A DNA stretch of 64,000 nucleotides from Caenorhabditis elegans (GCF_000002985.6 NC_003284.9:15810001-15874000); one strand, 5' to 3'; shown: positions 11,973-22,744, counted from the stretch's first letter. Notes: generated by a model from the sequence alone, not told the origin. Translations and numbers: made by a program.

Positions 11973-12335
11973 TAAAGGTGGAGTAGCGCCAGTGGGGATT
12001 TTGTCTAAATGTACTTATGATGATCCAAAACAACCGAATATCTTAATAAAACACTCCAATAAATTTTAGATTTTTCATAATTTCCGGTCAAAGTTTTGGT
12101 AAGCTGCCAAAATTTTGAAAAATACGAGTTTTTGAGAAAATTTAAATAAATGTCACATGTTTCGGCTCTACAATGTTTTAATACAAATAATTTGAACAAC
12201 ATTAAAACATAAAAAATGCCGAAAAAAAAATTAAAAAACAAATTTTTTTGGAAAGTTTTATCATGATATTTGGTCATTTTGGGACCAAATGAGTGGTTTT
12301 TAACAATTTCCACACTGGCGCTACTCCACCTTTAA
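11973..12335. repeat. Palindromic MITE, GGAGTAGCGCCAGTGGGG family
   Basis: The left end TAAAGGTGGAGTAGCGCCAG is matched by CTGGCGCTACTCCACCTTTA on the right. It sits between array units 3 and 4 and explains why that spacer is longer than the others. Confidence 0.93.
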
Positions 12336-12499
12336 AAATTGAATTTTTTAGACTAAGCAATAATTTTAATAATAACTCTTGAAAACGAAGTCATTTCAAA
12401 GACTATTTCAATATTTTTTTTCAAACTGTTAGGTTTTAAAAATTCTCATTTTATGAAGTTGGGTTTTTCTACCCTCTTCTTAACTTGTTATAATTTTCA

Positions 12500-13325
12500 G
12501 ACTATCTGGTGGATGGTCAAATGTTTTTTTTCAAATTTATCACCCTGGGCAATGGTAATTAATGGATCTGTCTCGAGTTTACTTGAAATGTGTGAGTTTT
12601 TGAAACGTTTACTTTGCTTTTGAAAAGATATTAATATTCATTTGATTCACTATATTTCTAATTTTTTTAATGTTTTTCAGCAGTACCGCAAATTTTCTCA
12701 AACCAACAACATCTACTTCAAGACAAACCAAAAAGAGCAATGGCACAAGGAGAACATGGAGTATGAACGCACTTTCTAGAAAGTAACATTTTTTGTCCTT
12801 TTTTCTTTGAAATATGTATTTAAAATAATTTGTCTACTTTTATCAGAAAAAAAAAACTATATTTTCTTAGCATTCTAAAATACTCTAGACAGTTTGATTG
12901 TTTATTGTCATGAGAACAAATTTCGAAAAATAAGACATCAAATTATTTTTTTTCAGAACGACGCTTCAAAAGAGCAAGAAGCTAAAGCTCAAAAAGTGGA
13001 AATCAAGAAGCTTACAGCAAACGGAAAAAACAAGGACAAGGAAGTAAAGAAATAGAACCACGTGCTGATCTTCAAAACGCTGATGCGCCCCGAACAGAGC
13101 TTCAGAAGCAAAAAAAGGGCGCCGCAAATGAAAGCAAAGGATGAGCTGGAGAAAACCTGAAGATTGAAAAGTCAAGAGCCACATAAGCAGCTGAGATGAT
13201 AATAAATGATCTAGGAAACTATAAAACTGATATTACTGTTATTTTTTAGTTCCATAAATATGTTTAATTTTAGAACTTTGTTTAAAAACTTTTTTCTTTG
13301 TTCCTAATGGGTTTCTGCTACCCGT
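12500..13325 (+). pseudogene. Array unit 4, coiled-coil family relic
   Basis: The 5' stem-loop at 12500-12518 is followed by an open first exon reading MVKCFFSNLSPWAMVIN up to a GTGAGT donor. The second exon at 12681/12684-12779 (CAGCAG acceptor) reads YRKFSQTNNIYFK, then KEQWHKENMEYERTF, then TAG, where unit 2 splices instead. The third exon from 12957 (NDASKEQEAKAQKVEIKKL) carries two more stops and includes KDELEK, as unit 3 does. The 3' stem-loop is at 13307-13325. It is a pseudogene or a strongly decayed gene. Confidence 0.62.
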
Positions 13326-13405
13326 TTTCTACATACTTGTTCAAAATTGTCCTACTTCTTTTGTTTCTCATTTATCACATTTTTCGAAAAATTAGTACAA
13401 TTTCA

Positions 13406-14250
13406 GACTATCTGGTGGAAGGTCAAATGCTTTTTTTTCAAATTTTTACACTGACGAATTCAATGGACGAATAAGTTACAAGTTTTTCTGGAACATGTGA
13501 GTTTACCCCCTGGAATTTCATGAAAAATACGACGCTTTTTTAACTTAGGTTTGAAATTTTTCGTGATGGATTTTAATTTCTCTTTTCTATAAAAATCTAG
13601 ATTTTTCTGCTTTATTTCATTTCGAACGTTGAATTTTCAGCAGTACGAAGATGCTGAGAGATGAACTCAGCGAGTTGATCCAGATGAATGAAGTGCTCCG
13701 AGTGAAAAGTGATGGTTTCGGGATGCTCTAGGAGAGGCTCAACAACAAATAATCGATAGAAATAGGTTTGGGGAAGAAGGTATGTACACACGTGGTGTCA
13801 GGTTGATCTACGAAAAATGCGGGAATTTTTTCCCAAAAATATGTGACCTCAGCACGCTCTTAACCATGCAAAATCAGATGAGATGTCAGCGTCTCTTCTC
13901 CCGCATTTTTTGAAGATCAAAGAAAAATGGGACTTTCTGACTACACGTGTGTACAAAGCTTAACCATGAGCAGAACTGTGATATAATTCAAGAAATTGTA
14001 TTTTATTTAAAGTTGAAACATTTTCAGAATACGTTTGGGAACACCATCGGAAAGAAATCAAGGCACTGGAAGGGCGATTTGAGTAACTGAAGAAAACCAT
14101 GAAACAAGCAAGGGACACTGCAGAAAACGCGACTATTGAAGAACAAAAACTTAACAACTTTAATATTTTTTTCTTCCATAAAAATTGTTTTATTATTTCA
14201 TTCTTTTCAATGTTTTTTTTTAATTTTCTTCACGGGTTTCTGCAACCCGT
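13406..14250 (+). pseudogene. Array unit 5, coiled-coil family relic
   Basis: The 5' stem-loop at 13406-13424 has one broken pair (GAAGGTC), which also removes the usual ATG. One T fewer in its T tract would open the frame as far as a GTGAGT donor. The second exon near 13641 reads MLRDELSELIQMNEVLRVK. A later exon from 14027 reads YVWEHHRKEIKALEGRFE and then TAA, with the coil continuing beyond (KKTMKQARDTAENA). A small MITE (13782-13960) lies between them. The 3' stem-loop is perfect, ACGGGT/ACCCGT at 14232-14250. Confidence 0.6.
13782..13960. repeat. Short inverted-repeat MITE, CACACGTGGTGTCA type
   Basis: The ends TACACACGTGGTGTCAG and TCTGACTACACGTGTGTA are inverted near-copies, as are GATCTACGAAAAATGCGGGA and TCCCGCATTTTTTGAAGATC. 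A related partial copy lies in an acl-1 intron at 40364-40525. Confidence 0.82.
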
Positions 14251-15249
14251 TATCTTTTTTTGTTAATCGTTGTTTAGTTCGTTGTTTAGATAATTTTTCA
14301 TTTATCAGATTTTTTAAAACATTTCTTGTTCTTCACTTTTGGTCAAAAAAAAATTTTGAGTAAACTTTAAGATCTGAATTTTTGACTGTAGAGTAGTTTT
14401 TTTGTACGGTTTATCAGTTTAGCCTAAAACTTTCAAGTTGAAAAATTATTTCATTAAAAAAAGTTTTTCTCAACTTTCAATTTTCAAACTCAAAACATAA
14501 TAACGTAGGTCTTTCTTTAGTTCCAGTTGTGTACTTTTTTCAAAATATATAAGCTTTCAAGGTTCACATTGTTTGAATTTTGGTTTTTTAACCTTGTTTT
14601 CAAATTGTTTTGTTTTTCAGGCTATCTGGTGGATGGTCAAATAATTTTATTAAAAATTTTACCCTGAACGATGCCAATTGAAGGATAAGCAGCTGCGAGT
14701 TTATCTGGAACATGTGAGTTTGTCCTTTGAAATGTTATGGAAAAATTCGACAGTACTTTTACTTTTTTTTGCCGTTTGTTTGGAAATTTTCGGTGATGGA
14801 ACTTTAATTTCTACTTTCTATAAAAATCTAGATTTATTTGCTTTATTTCTTTTCGAACGTTGATTTTCAAGCAGCATGCTGAACAAATGATGCTGAAAAA
14901 TCAAGTTAGCCAGTTGAGCAAACATAAAAGTTGAATTAAATGCTCCGAGTAACATGTTTTGTGGGCGATTTTTGTATCAAACATTTCTATACACTATATC
15001 TACATTTATTTTCAGAAAATGAACTCAAATGTGAAAGGAGAACCTTGGAAAGTACATGTGGTCGGTGGAACATGGATAGAGAAGGCGAATAAAGCGGAAT
15101 CTGGATGTACGTTTTTTTCACTTTTTAATTTGATTTAAATCTGTTACTAGCGTGACATGACATCACCTTTTTAGTGTAACCATGTTTTGACATCTTCTCT
15201 GATTTGAGTTATTTTTAAAAAAAATGCTTCAATATAGAAATAAATATTA

Positions 15250-16493
15250 GGCTGTGAAAAAAGTTTTCTCCGAAATCTTACTCCAGTTCATTTTCTCAGT
15301 AACTTTATTTTTAGTCACTATCAATCAGCCATATAATCATCATTATTATTCACAACTGTGAACCACCTATTGGAAAGATCGTCCACCCTCTTCTTCCAGA
15401 ACGTGGGCGAGCGCGAGTTGAAGAAGTCGGACACTGATTTTTTGAGGTCTTCGAAGTTTCCGAACTTCTAATCTTTAAGAAACAGCTTGAGCGGGCGGAA
15501 AGGTGATAATCCAAAAGTGCAATGTCCGGCGAATACAGTGGATGGAAAACTGTGATCCAGCCGAACTCCTGCAACTTGGCCTGGGTGTCCTTTGCCACAC
15601 GAGGGCGCACGTTGTTGTGAAGAAGGTGGGCCGCGGAGTGTCTAGGGTGCTTTTCTTGGTCTGCGAGAGCGAGCGAATCCAGCTGATCAGAGTAGGTGAA
15701 AGCCGTGATTGTTCTGCCTTGCGGAAGCAACTCGAAAAACGACATATCCTTCGCGTCTCAGAAGCAGCGCAGCAAACACTTATTCTCATCGAGCTCCGGC
15801 TTTGGCTGCACAGACGGCTTCTCGTCATGTACATCCAGACAGAACAATGGGTGGCGTTATTATAGAGTAACCAGCTCTCGTCTCCGGTAACTATGTTCGC
15901 TAAAAAGTCTTTACTCTGTTGAGTGAGGAGGAGAGACTGACATATCGTCTCACGCGTCTGCATCTGAAACGAAAAAAGCATGAGGCACCCATCTCACCAG
16001 CACTCTTCTGTAGCCGAGCCAGTAAAAGTGGTTGCTGATAGCGTAATTACTACATTGGAGCTTTGTTGCCAATTCACTTGTAGTTTGATCCGGATTCTCC
16101 CTCACGGCGGCTCACAACTGATCATCGATCATGACAGAAGGCCTCCTGAGCGGTCGTTGTCATCGAGGCTCGTACATCCAGAAATGAAGCGAGCGAACCA
16201 ATAGCGAACGGTGTGATCGGTGACGGCATCCTTGCCAAACACGTTGCATATTTTAGCAGCCGTCTCAGCAGCACGAGCGCCTCTCTTCCACTCGGAGTAG
16301 ATGAGCAGTCGAAGTTGAGGTCAAGAAAGTTCGATCATCGTTGGTCGATCAGCAAGCGTGCGCGCTTTATATAGGCTTAGGGGAGATGCCACTAGGATGT
16401 TCTACAACATTCTATGATAGAATAGTCCAGAAAGCTGCAAAACGTTCCGGGGCATAACTTTCAATTATTTCGGAGAATACTTTTTTCACAACC
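15250..16493 (-). mobile_element. Degenerate mariner-family transposon
   Basis: A 1244-bp element with terminal inverted repeats GGCTGTGAAAAAAGTTTTCT and its inverse (AGAATACTTTTTTCACAACC), each flanked by TA (15248-15249 and 16494-16495). That is the expected mariner/Tc target duplication and size. The transposase reads on the minus strand. It has inserted within unit 6 of the coiled-coil array, so it is younger than that unit. Confidence 0.95.
15350..16370 (-). pseudogene. Mariner transposase pseudogene (D,D34D type)
   Basis: Two overlapping minus-strand frames carry family motifs. One (about 15745-15981) has VTGDESWLLYNN, matching the first catalytic Asp region. The other (15350-15745) has LHNNVRPRVAK and then YSPDIALLDYHL, matching the second and third Asp regions. 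They lie in different frames, so at least one frameshift near 15745 kills the gene. Helix-turn-helix remnants extend toward 16370. Changes such as DYHLSAR where a Phe is usual show further decay. Mariner transposases cut and paste at TA sites; this copy cannot make one. Confidence 0.9.
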
Positions 16494-16943
16494 TAATAAA
16501 TACTAATGACGCATCTTTTCTTTCTTTTAAGTTTTTTTTGATAAAATCAAAGATCACCGAAATATATGCTTTTAGCAAAAATAATATTTTCCAGATTCGT
16601 CGCCGATATTGAGCAGCGCCTAAATTGAAGTTCCCACCATGAGTATGACTTGGTTAATTTCACACCAAAACATTGTAATTTACAATGCTATCCTGGCCTG
16701 TCGTATATTAACTCTGTTAACACTTTTCCTTGTACCAACAATTTTTCTGTTACGTTTCCAAATTTGTTCACCTCAAATTGTTTATTGTGTTCTATAAAAA
16801 TTTGTTTAACAATTGCTTTTATCCTTTTTAAATTTGTTTATTGGGTTTCAGCTACCCGTTTGAAATCTTTTTGTTGTAACATATTAGTTAGCATTTCTAT
16901 TTTTCAGATTTTGAAATTTTCTTTCAAATTGTTATATTTTCCA

Positions 16944-18072
16944 GACTATCTGGTGGATGGTCAAATGTGTTTTTTTTCAAATATTTAACCTGAACGATGC
17001 CACTTGGCAGATCAGCAGTTCCAAGTTTGAGTGGATTATGTAAGTTTTTTACTTTTTTTCAGTTTCGCAAGTGGGCGATTAAATCCAACTGGTTTATTTT
17101 TAAAAAAATTGTTTTTTTTTAGAAACCCCACAAAGGCCCTCAAAACGACAAACAATTTTGAGGTCTGAAAAACGTCAACCCGAAGCGAAAAGAACTGCAG
17201 AAGCACTAGGAGCATGTGAACATCGAATGCATTTTTTGGGAAGGTAATATATTTTTGCATGTTATCAAATAATTACTCTCTTGGACTGTTTGCAATAGTA
17301 CAACTACCGGTATCAGCTGAAAACCCAATGTTTTCTTTGAGATTCAAAAACTTGGCTAAAACGTTAGTCTAGAGAAGAAATTGGAATTTTTCGAAGGTAT
17401 TTTCTAAATTAACAGTGTGAGAAGGAGCCCGAAATCTTTGTATACTTAAGTCATTTTAAAAGAAAAGAAACTGTATATTTTTAGCAATGTTTTAGAGGTA
17501 TCCGATAAGGTGTACATTTTGGCTATTTTGTTACCACCTTCACTTTGTTTCAAACACCTACATATATAGTTTTGCAAATACTGAAAATGCCAGAAAGAAC
17601 ATTCATCAAGATATCAGCTTCTTCAAAAAGTCAAGAAAGGAATTGTCTTATTTAGGACCAAGATGGAACATGGAAAATCAAGCACAAAATTTATGTTGGG
17701 CACAGGAAAAGCGGCAGAATGTTCTAGCACTGACCATCCAGTTTGCAGCAAACACGATTGTGAGCCTAAGTTGGTATGCTGGAATTAAAAAAAAGATCGT
17801 TATATTTCCAGGAAAAACTAGATTGTCGGAAAATTCACAAGATGGAAAGAGGCTGTCCGGGAAGATGAAAGTCCAATTGTTCGCCATGAAAAATCGTCTA
17901 ACTTTTATCAAAACAGTTGTGGCCAACGTCAAAGGGAACGAAACGAGTTGTTCCAGTTAACTTTTCCGAAAAAACTTAATATGTTATTTTTCTTTCATAA
18001 AGCTTTATTAGTTTTTAAACAATGTACCTAATTATTGATTTTAAATTTCTTTTATGGGTTTCAAATACCCAT
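16944..18072 (+). pseudogene. Array unit 7, coiled-coil family relic
   Basis: The 5' stem-loop at 16944-16962 is followed by an open first exon that reads MVKCVFFQIF, then NLNDATWQISSSKFEW, before ATTAT|GTAAGT. Later segments are Lys-rich but interrupted: one after 17120, and one at 17643-17960 reading with many Lys/Arg/Asn. The 3' stem-loop is perfect, ATGGGT/ACCCAT at 18054-18072, with a T-A pair where other units have C-G or T·G. Confidence 0.55.
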
Positions 18073-18359
18073 TGTCTATCTATTTCTTTGTTTTTTTTTC
18101 TATTTGTATTCTCTCCTTTTTAATCAAACTTTTAGATAGTTAAAGTTTTATATTTTGACTATTAGTCTAGTGAAAAAAGTCCTTGACCGAATTCTAAAGA
18201 AAACAGAATTATACCGGCTTATCAAGGAAATTTGCATTTTCGATATTGGTTAGGAAATTTTTCTATTAATTCTTTAATGATTTAAAAACTTTATCAAAAT
18301 ATATTAAGAAACTGTTACTATTTTGATTTCAATTTAAATCTAAGAATCGGACTATTCCA

Positions 18360-19373
18360 GACTATCTGGTGGATGGTCAACTTCTTCTTTTTCAAAATTT
18401 TCATTTTCTACTCTGAACTTCCAATGATGGAACAGACGGATACAAATGCAAATTTATATTATCAATGTAAGTTTTGAACAAATTTATTTAGATTTTTTTC
18501 ATAAATTTTAAAATAAGTTTCAAATTGGAATCAATTGTGGTGACGTGATCAAAACAAAACATTTCCAGAAAAAGAACATGAACTGATGATGGCTTCAAGA
18601 CCGAAATCTGGAGAGCATTGTACCGATGATGCTAGCTCTGCAGCTACTACTCTCTTCAACTTTGAGGTTTTGTACGCAATTTTAGAGCCTAAGCGTAATT
18701 TTAGAGCCTAAGCCTTCGCCTAAGCCTAAGCCTAAGCATTTGCTCAAGCCTAAGGCCCAAGCCTAAGCCAAGCATAATCCTGAGCCTAAGACTAAACTTA
18801 AGCATAATCCTGAGCCTAAGACTAAACTTTAGCCTTAGCCTAAGCCTAAGCCTAAAAGCATAATCCTGAGCCTAAGCCTCAAATTAAGCTGTAAGCCTAA
18901 GCTTGAGACTGATCCTGAAACTGAGTGTAAAAATTTAAGCATTTTTTAATAAACACTTGTGCAAGTACATGTCAACAACAGATATTTTCAGTGCCAAATT
19001 ACACCCAAGAGCAGACAGAAGTTCTGGAACTTATTGTGAAAATCTGAAGGAAGCTTATAACGGTAGGCAAATACAGAAGAATTCCAAAAAATGTCGGAGA
19101 ATTTCAGTTGATCTCAAGAAGAAAGATGTAGAAATTGCTCAATTGAAAAGTTGGTATTCCCAGATTTTGAATTCTTGAATTTCATGCGTTTTGCAGCTCA
19201 GCTTCAGGACGTTTACTATCAGAGGGAAATTGTGGCCTCACTATCAGCGATGATCAGTCGAATGTTAGTTCTGATAATAGCGACGGTACAAGTTGACAAT
19301 TTTTTTGGGAAAATACATAAATTGATTGTTTCAGGAAGCAGTAGAAGTAGTATGACAGATGAAAATAATTGAC
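18360..19373 (+). pseudogene. Array unit 8, longest surviving open segments
   Basis: The 5' stem-loop at 18360-18378 is followed by an open exon (MVNFFFFKIFIFYSEL, then PMMEQTDTNANLYYQ) up to CAAT|GTAAGT. The next exon from 18569 is open in one phase (EHELMMASRPKSGEHC, then TDDASSAATTLFNFE), but the simple join gives TAA. Later exons are 18993-19061 (LHPRADRSSGTYCENLKEAYN), 19112-19151 (DLKKKDVEIAQLK), 19197-19287 and 19335-19373. The 19197 exon is open in two frames: one gives QLQDVYYQREIVASL (coil-like), the other SASGRLLSEGNCGL ending SSRSSMTDENN. A tract of telomere-type repeats lies in the largest intron. It could be an active diverged gene with an unresolved junction. Confidence 0.45.
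18684..18905. repeat. Interstitial telomeric repeat tract
   Basis: There are many copies of AAGCCT/CCTAAG (the nematode telomere unit TTAGGC on the other strand), perfect in short runs such as GCCTAAGCCTAAGCCTAAGC and degenerate elsewhere (AAGCATAATCCTGAGCCTAA duplicated). It lies inside array unit 8. Confidence 0.92.
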
Positions 19374-19899
19374 GTCTTCAGAAAAAAAGACCAAAGACTT
19401 GGAATTCTTGAAAGTGAGTGATAGCCCAATTTAATTTTCTCTAGATCACATTTTTTTAAATTGAAAAATGTTTTTGAAACTACGTACGGGGAACGTTTCT
19501 TTTGAAAAGTAATTATTTAATAAACGCACCTCAAAAATATTGTGTTTAGTTTTTTTTAAATAAAAATGATAATTTTTTAAAAACGTAGGGTTTTTTTAGG
19601 CTCAGAAATTTGCAACTTCTAAGCCTAAACGTTTTCACGGTAATACTTGTTAATAGTGAAAAAAATTGGGGTCCGGCTACTATGCACCTTTAAAAATAAT
19701 ATTTCAGAAGCGGCGCCAATTAAACACGATCAAATGGATAATGATAATGATTTTATTTATATTTTGTATTAAATAATAACATTTTTAAGCATTTTGAATT
19801 GAATTTGTCTTCTTTTTGAATTGGGTTTAAAAACCTTTTTTTTCTATTTTTGTACTTTTTTCCACTTTTTTAAAACGTTTTGTTAAAAATTAATTTTCA

Positions 19900-20440
19900 G
19901 GTTCTTTGGTGAAGGGCCCCACATGATTTTTTTTAAATTTTCTAATAAGAATTTTGAAATGGCAAGGAACTTCATTTGAATTAAAGTCACAAAACATGGA
20001 TTACTTGCATATGTAAGTGAAAGTTTTTAAATTATAGAGGCATTTTCCGGGTAAGGAACGAAGAGTCGCACTTTTGTTCTTTTAATTCTCAATAGTTTTA
20101 CAACTGTTTTTCGCAAAATCTGAAAATAATAAAAGGTGGAGTACCGAAATTTGAGACTTTGCGTTTTTAGACCCAAAATGGTCCAAAATTACCAAATTTC
20201 GTAATGAGACGTTCTGAATTTTTTTAATTTTCGAAATTTTTTAAAATTTTATTTTTAATGACAAAAATCGGAATTTTTCGGCGGCAACAAAGCAAATTAC
20301 AAAATATTTTACCAAAATTTGATCCTAGATAATTTAATTAAAATTCTATAAATTGCAGTTAATCATGGCTGTTTGGTATGGAATGAGATTGCAATCAAGC
20401 AATATGTGGATGAGAGAAACTATGAAAGTTTACGTAAGTT
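19900..20440 (+). pseudogene. Array unit 9, divergent copy
   Basis: The TTTTCAG acceptor is followed by GGTTCTT-TGGTG-AAGGGCC (19900-19918), the same 7-bp stem and TGGTG loop as the other units but with different paired bases. The exon ends with SQNMDYLH before AT|GTAAGT near 20013. A later exon (20359-20431, TTGCAG acceptor) can read NHGCLVWNEIAIKQYVDERNY, but its phase does not match the preceding exon. It is duplicated as unit 10. Confidence 0.5.
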
Positions 20441-20869
20441 TTTCCAAATCTTTGAGTCGTGATATGTTTTGTAGATGTGATATAACTTATTGATGTGTTT
20501 TACATATGTAACTCAATTTTTTTTTTGACATGACAGCAAGAATATTGAAAGTTTTTTGCCACACTGGTACAGTAAAAAAACCGCAAGTTAAATTAGAAAA
20601 AAACTTGGGTTGATATGTAAGTGTTACAGGCTTAAGCTCAAATTTTCTTACCAAATCTTATAATTATGTATGTAGTTCACTGATCATTTACTCTAAAATT
20701 AACTGTAAGATGAAGATTTTTAAGTATTAACTTTTTTATACGATATTTCAAAAAACGTTTTTTTAAGCTTAAGGATCAAAAAAATTTGAACAATTTATGA
20801 CGTGAAGAATAATTTTGTATCAAATGAAACCTAGTGGGATAATGTTTGAGCTATACCGTTTTCAGAACT

Positions 20870-21265
20870 GTAGCCACCTCTCCAGTGATTTAGATATGAC
20901 AAGGAACTTCATCTGAATTGGAGTCACAAAACATGGATTACTTGAATATGTAAGTGAACGTTTTCGTGTTTTGACCATGACATCGTGATTCTTGACTAAA
21001 TATCTCTTTAGTCAGTTTTTAAAGTATTTTCTGAAAATTTTGTTTTTTCATGACACTTGGCCAAATCGGTATTTCTCGGCGGCTACCGATAATTTAGTGA
21101 ATTGTCAAATTAGCGAATTAAAAAATATTGGATCAAAATTTGATCCACAAACTAGATTTTTTCATCAAACTCGGATAAATTGCAGTTAATCATAGCTGTT
21201 TGGTATGGAATGAGATTGTGATCAAGCAGTAGGTGGATGAAAGAAACTATAATATGAAAAAAGTG
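20870..21265 (+). pseudogene. Array unit 10, duplicate of unit 9
   Basis: Two exons of unit 9 recur about 930 bp and 830 bp downstream. GGAACTTCATCTGAATTGG...GGATTACTTGAATAT|GTAAGT corresponds to 19965-20014, and TTGCAG|TTAATCATAGCTG...(NHSCLVWNEIVIKQ, then TAG) corresponds to 20359. The in-frame TAG marks decay. The 5' stem-loop is not recognisable here. Confidence 0.5.
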
Positions 21266-21417
21266 TTTAAAAAATATGTTTTATTTTTAAATAAACTTTT
21301 TTTACAATTTGGGTTTTCTTTCTGATTATATTGGTCAAATTTACCAATAATGCTATTTTCTATTCAAATGTTTTTTCAAACTTTTCCCACTTTTCGTTAA
21401 AAAATTGCTAGTTTCAG

Positions 21418-22077
21418 GTTTCAATTAGTCATCAAAAGTTTTGCAAATTGCTGCTCCTACCTTAACCCAGTATTTGATCAAGTAAGTTGTTTTAGAAAAA
21501 TGGAATTATTGTAGTCCCTGCGTTTTTTTTGGACTGTATTCATTATATCAAACAACTTTATCAAAGACAATGACTACAATTGGCTTGAAAAATTGAAAAA
21601 AAAAAAACATTTAACGCGGTTCGTACTTTTTTTTCGCAATTGTATAATAAAAGTAACTAGTTCAGTTAGGAAAAACTTATGTGGATATTCAAGTAGTGTC
21701 GATAGCTAAAAAATGTTGAGAAATGACGTCATAAATGTATAAAAATACATTTAAAAAATGTATTTTAATACAGTTGTGATGTCATAAGTGTATTTAAATA
21801 AATTTTGCAACATTACTTGAATAGCTCGAATATGCGCAAGTGATAATGATAAAATTTGAATTTCATGACAATGCTGGGTTAAAAAGTGTGATACGTACTT
21901 GTTTACTGAATCATATGACTTTGAAGCCCAACAAGGTGTAGATCATTTTGAATCTTGATTAAGAAAATTAAATTTAAAATTTAAAATTGTTGTTTCTTTA
22001 AGTTGCAGGTAACACATCACCGTCTTCTCAAATCATTGACCAAAAGTAGTCCCAGTATCCTCGTAGATCAACTATAA
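21418..22077 (+). CDS. Candidate terminal exons of an unrecognised gene
   Basis: Two exons join in frame. The exon 21418-21481 (TTTCAG acceptor, GATCAA|GTAAGT donor) reads FQLVIKSFANCCSYLNPVFDQ with its first base belonging to an upstream codon. The exon 22009-22077 (GTTGCAG acceptor) reads VTHHRLLKSLTKSSPSILVDQ and then a stop. The upstream exons were not found; unit 10 lies just before. An AT-rich inverted repeat occupies the intron. This may be the 3' end of the array's last member or an independent fragment. Confidence 0.3.
21688..21828. repeat. Inverted repeat, TATTCAAGTAGTG family
   Basis: The left arm (TATTCAAGTAGTGTCG, GACGTCATAAATGTAT) and right arm (GTGATGTCATAAGTGTATTT, TTACTTGAATA) are inverted. 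A second copy is at 39004-39144, with the same TACGTCACAACTGTATTAA and GACGTCATAAATG segments. Confidence 0.85.
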
Positions 22078-22744
22078 CTCCAACTTGTAGTTTATTAGGA
22101 AGCCTTGTGGGAAGCTGACCGGCAAAAAATGTTTAATGGAAAATTGGTAACACTGAGCTGAACTTTGTTCTTGCTCGAATTATAATTCGAAAAAGCCAGT
22201 GAATATCGATTTCTCCAAAACAATTGCCTGTGGGTCAACTCCTTACAGGGAAACCTTGTGAGCATTTCCCAATCCCATATTTCATGTCATCCCCCTATCC
22301 CCCTTCCTTGACTGTTTGTGTTATAGTACCCCTGTCCTGTCAATGACTTCTTGTGTTGAGGTCCCTGCTTTTTCCCAACTTTTTTCCCTTTTCTGAGCTT
22401 CTTGTGTTAAGGTTATAGTTGATTTTTTCAAACTTTTTCCAATTTTTTTCTCCTACCTTCTGCATCTTCTCATCGACAAACGTTGCCAAACTACCAACCT
22501 GATAGCAGATTTTTTAGTGAGTTTTAGTCAGTACAACTTTAGTAGGATTTTATTTAAAGCAAATATGTAGCAAAATTCGTTTTACATTTTTGAAAGTGGA
22601 GGCATGATACTTCTGATGTACCCTTACTCAAAATATTTTTCTACATTAACTTCCAACATATAGCTAGGCTTACACTTTTGGCTGAATATATAAAAAATTC
22701 CTAAAGCCCACCTAACGAAATCAAAAAGCTTCCCGTATTTTCAG

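Larger units (their letters stand above)
14620..16858 (+). pseudogene. Array unit 6, split by a mariner insertion
   Basis: The 5' stem-loop at 14620-14638 (GGCTATC/GATGGTC, still pairing by a G·T wobble) starts the unit. Its first exon preserves the best form of the family N-terminal tail, PERCQLKDKQLRVYLEH before GTGAGT, although upstream stops break the frame. A second exon near 14873 resembles unit 5 (MLKNQVSQLSK). Another lies near 15016. The mariner element at 15250-16493 interrupts the unit. The tail resumes at 16595 and ends with a 3' stem-loop at 16842-16858. Confidence 0.55.

Noticed and set aside
15503-15865. Plus-strand open frame of 120 codons
   Set aside because: It is the antisense shadow of the mariner transposase pseudogene; the transposase motifs read on the minus strand.
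18360-19373. Calling unit 8 a definite functional gene
   Set aside because: Several exons are open, but the simple join of its first two exons gives a stop and one exon is open in two frames, so an intact model could not be established.
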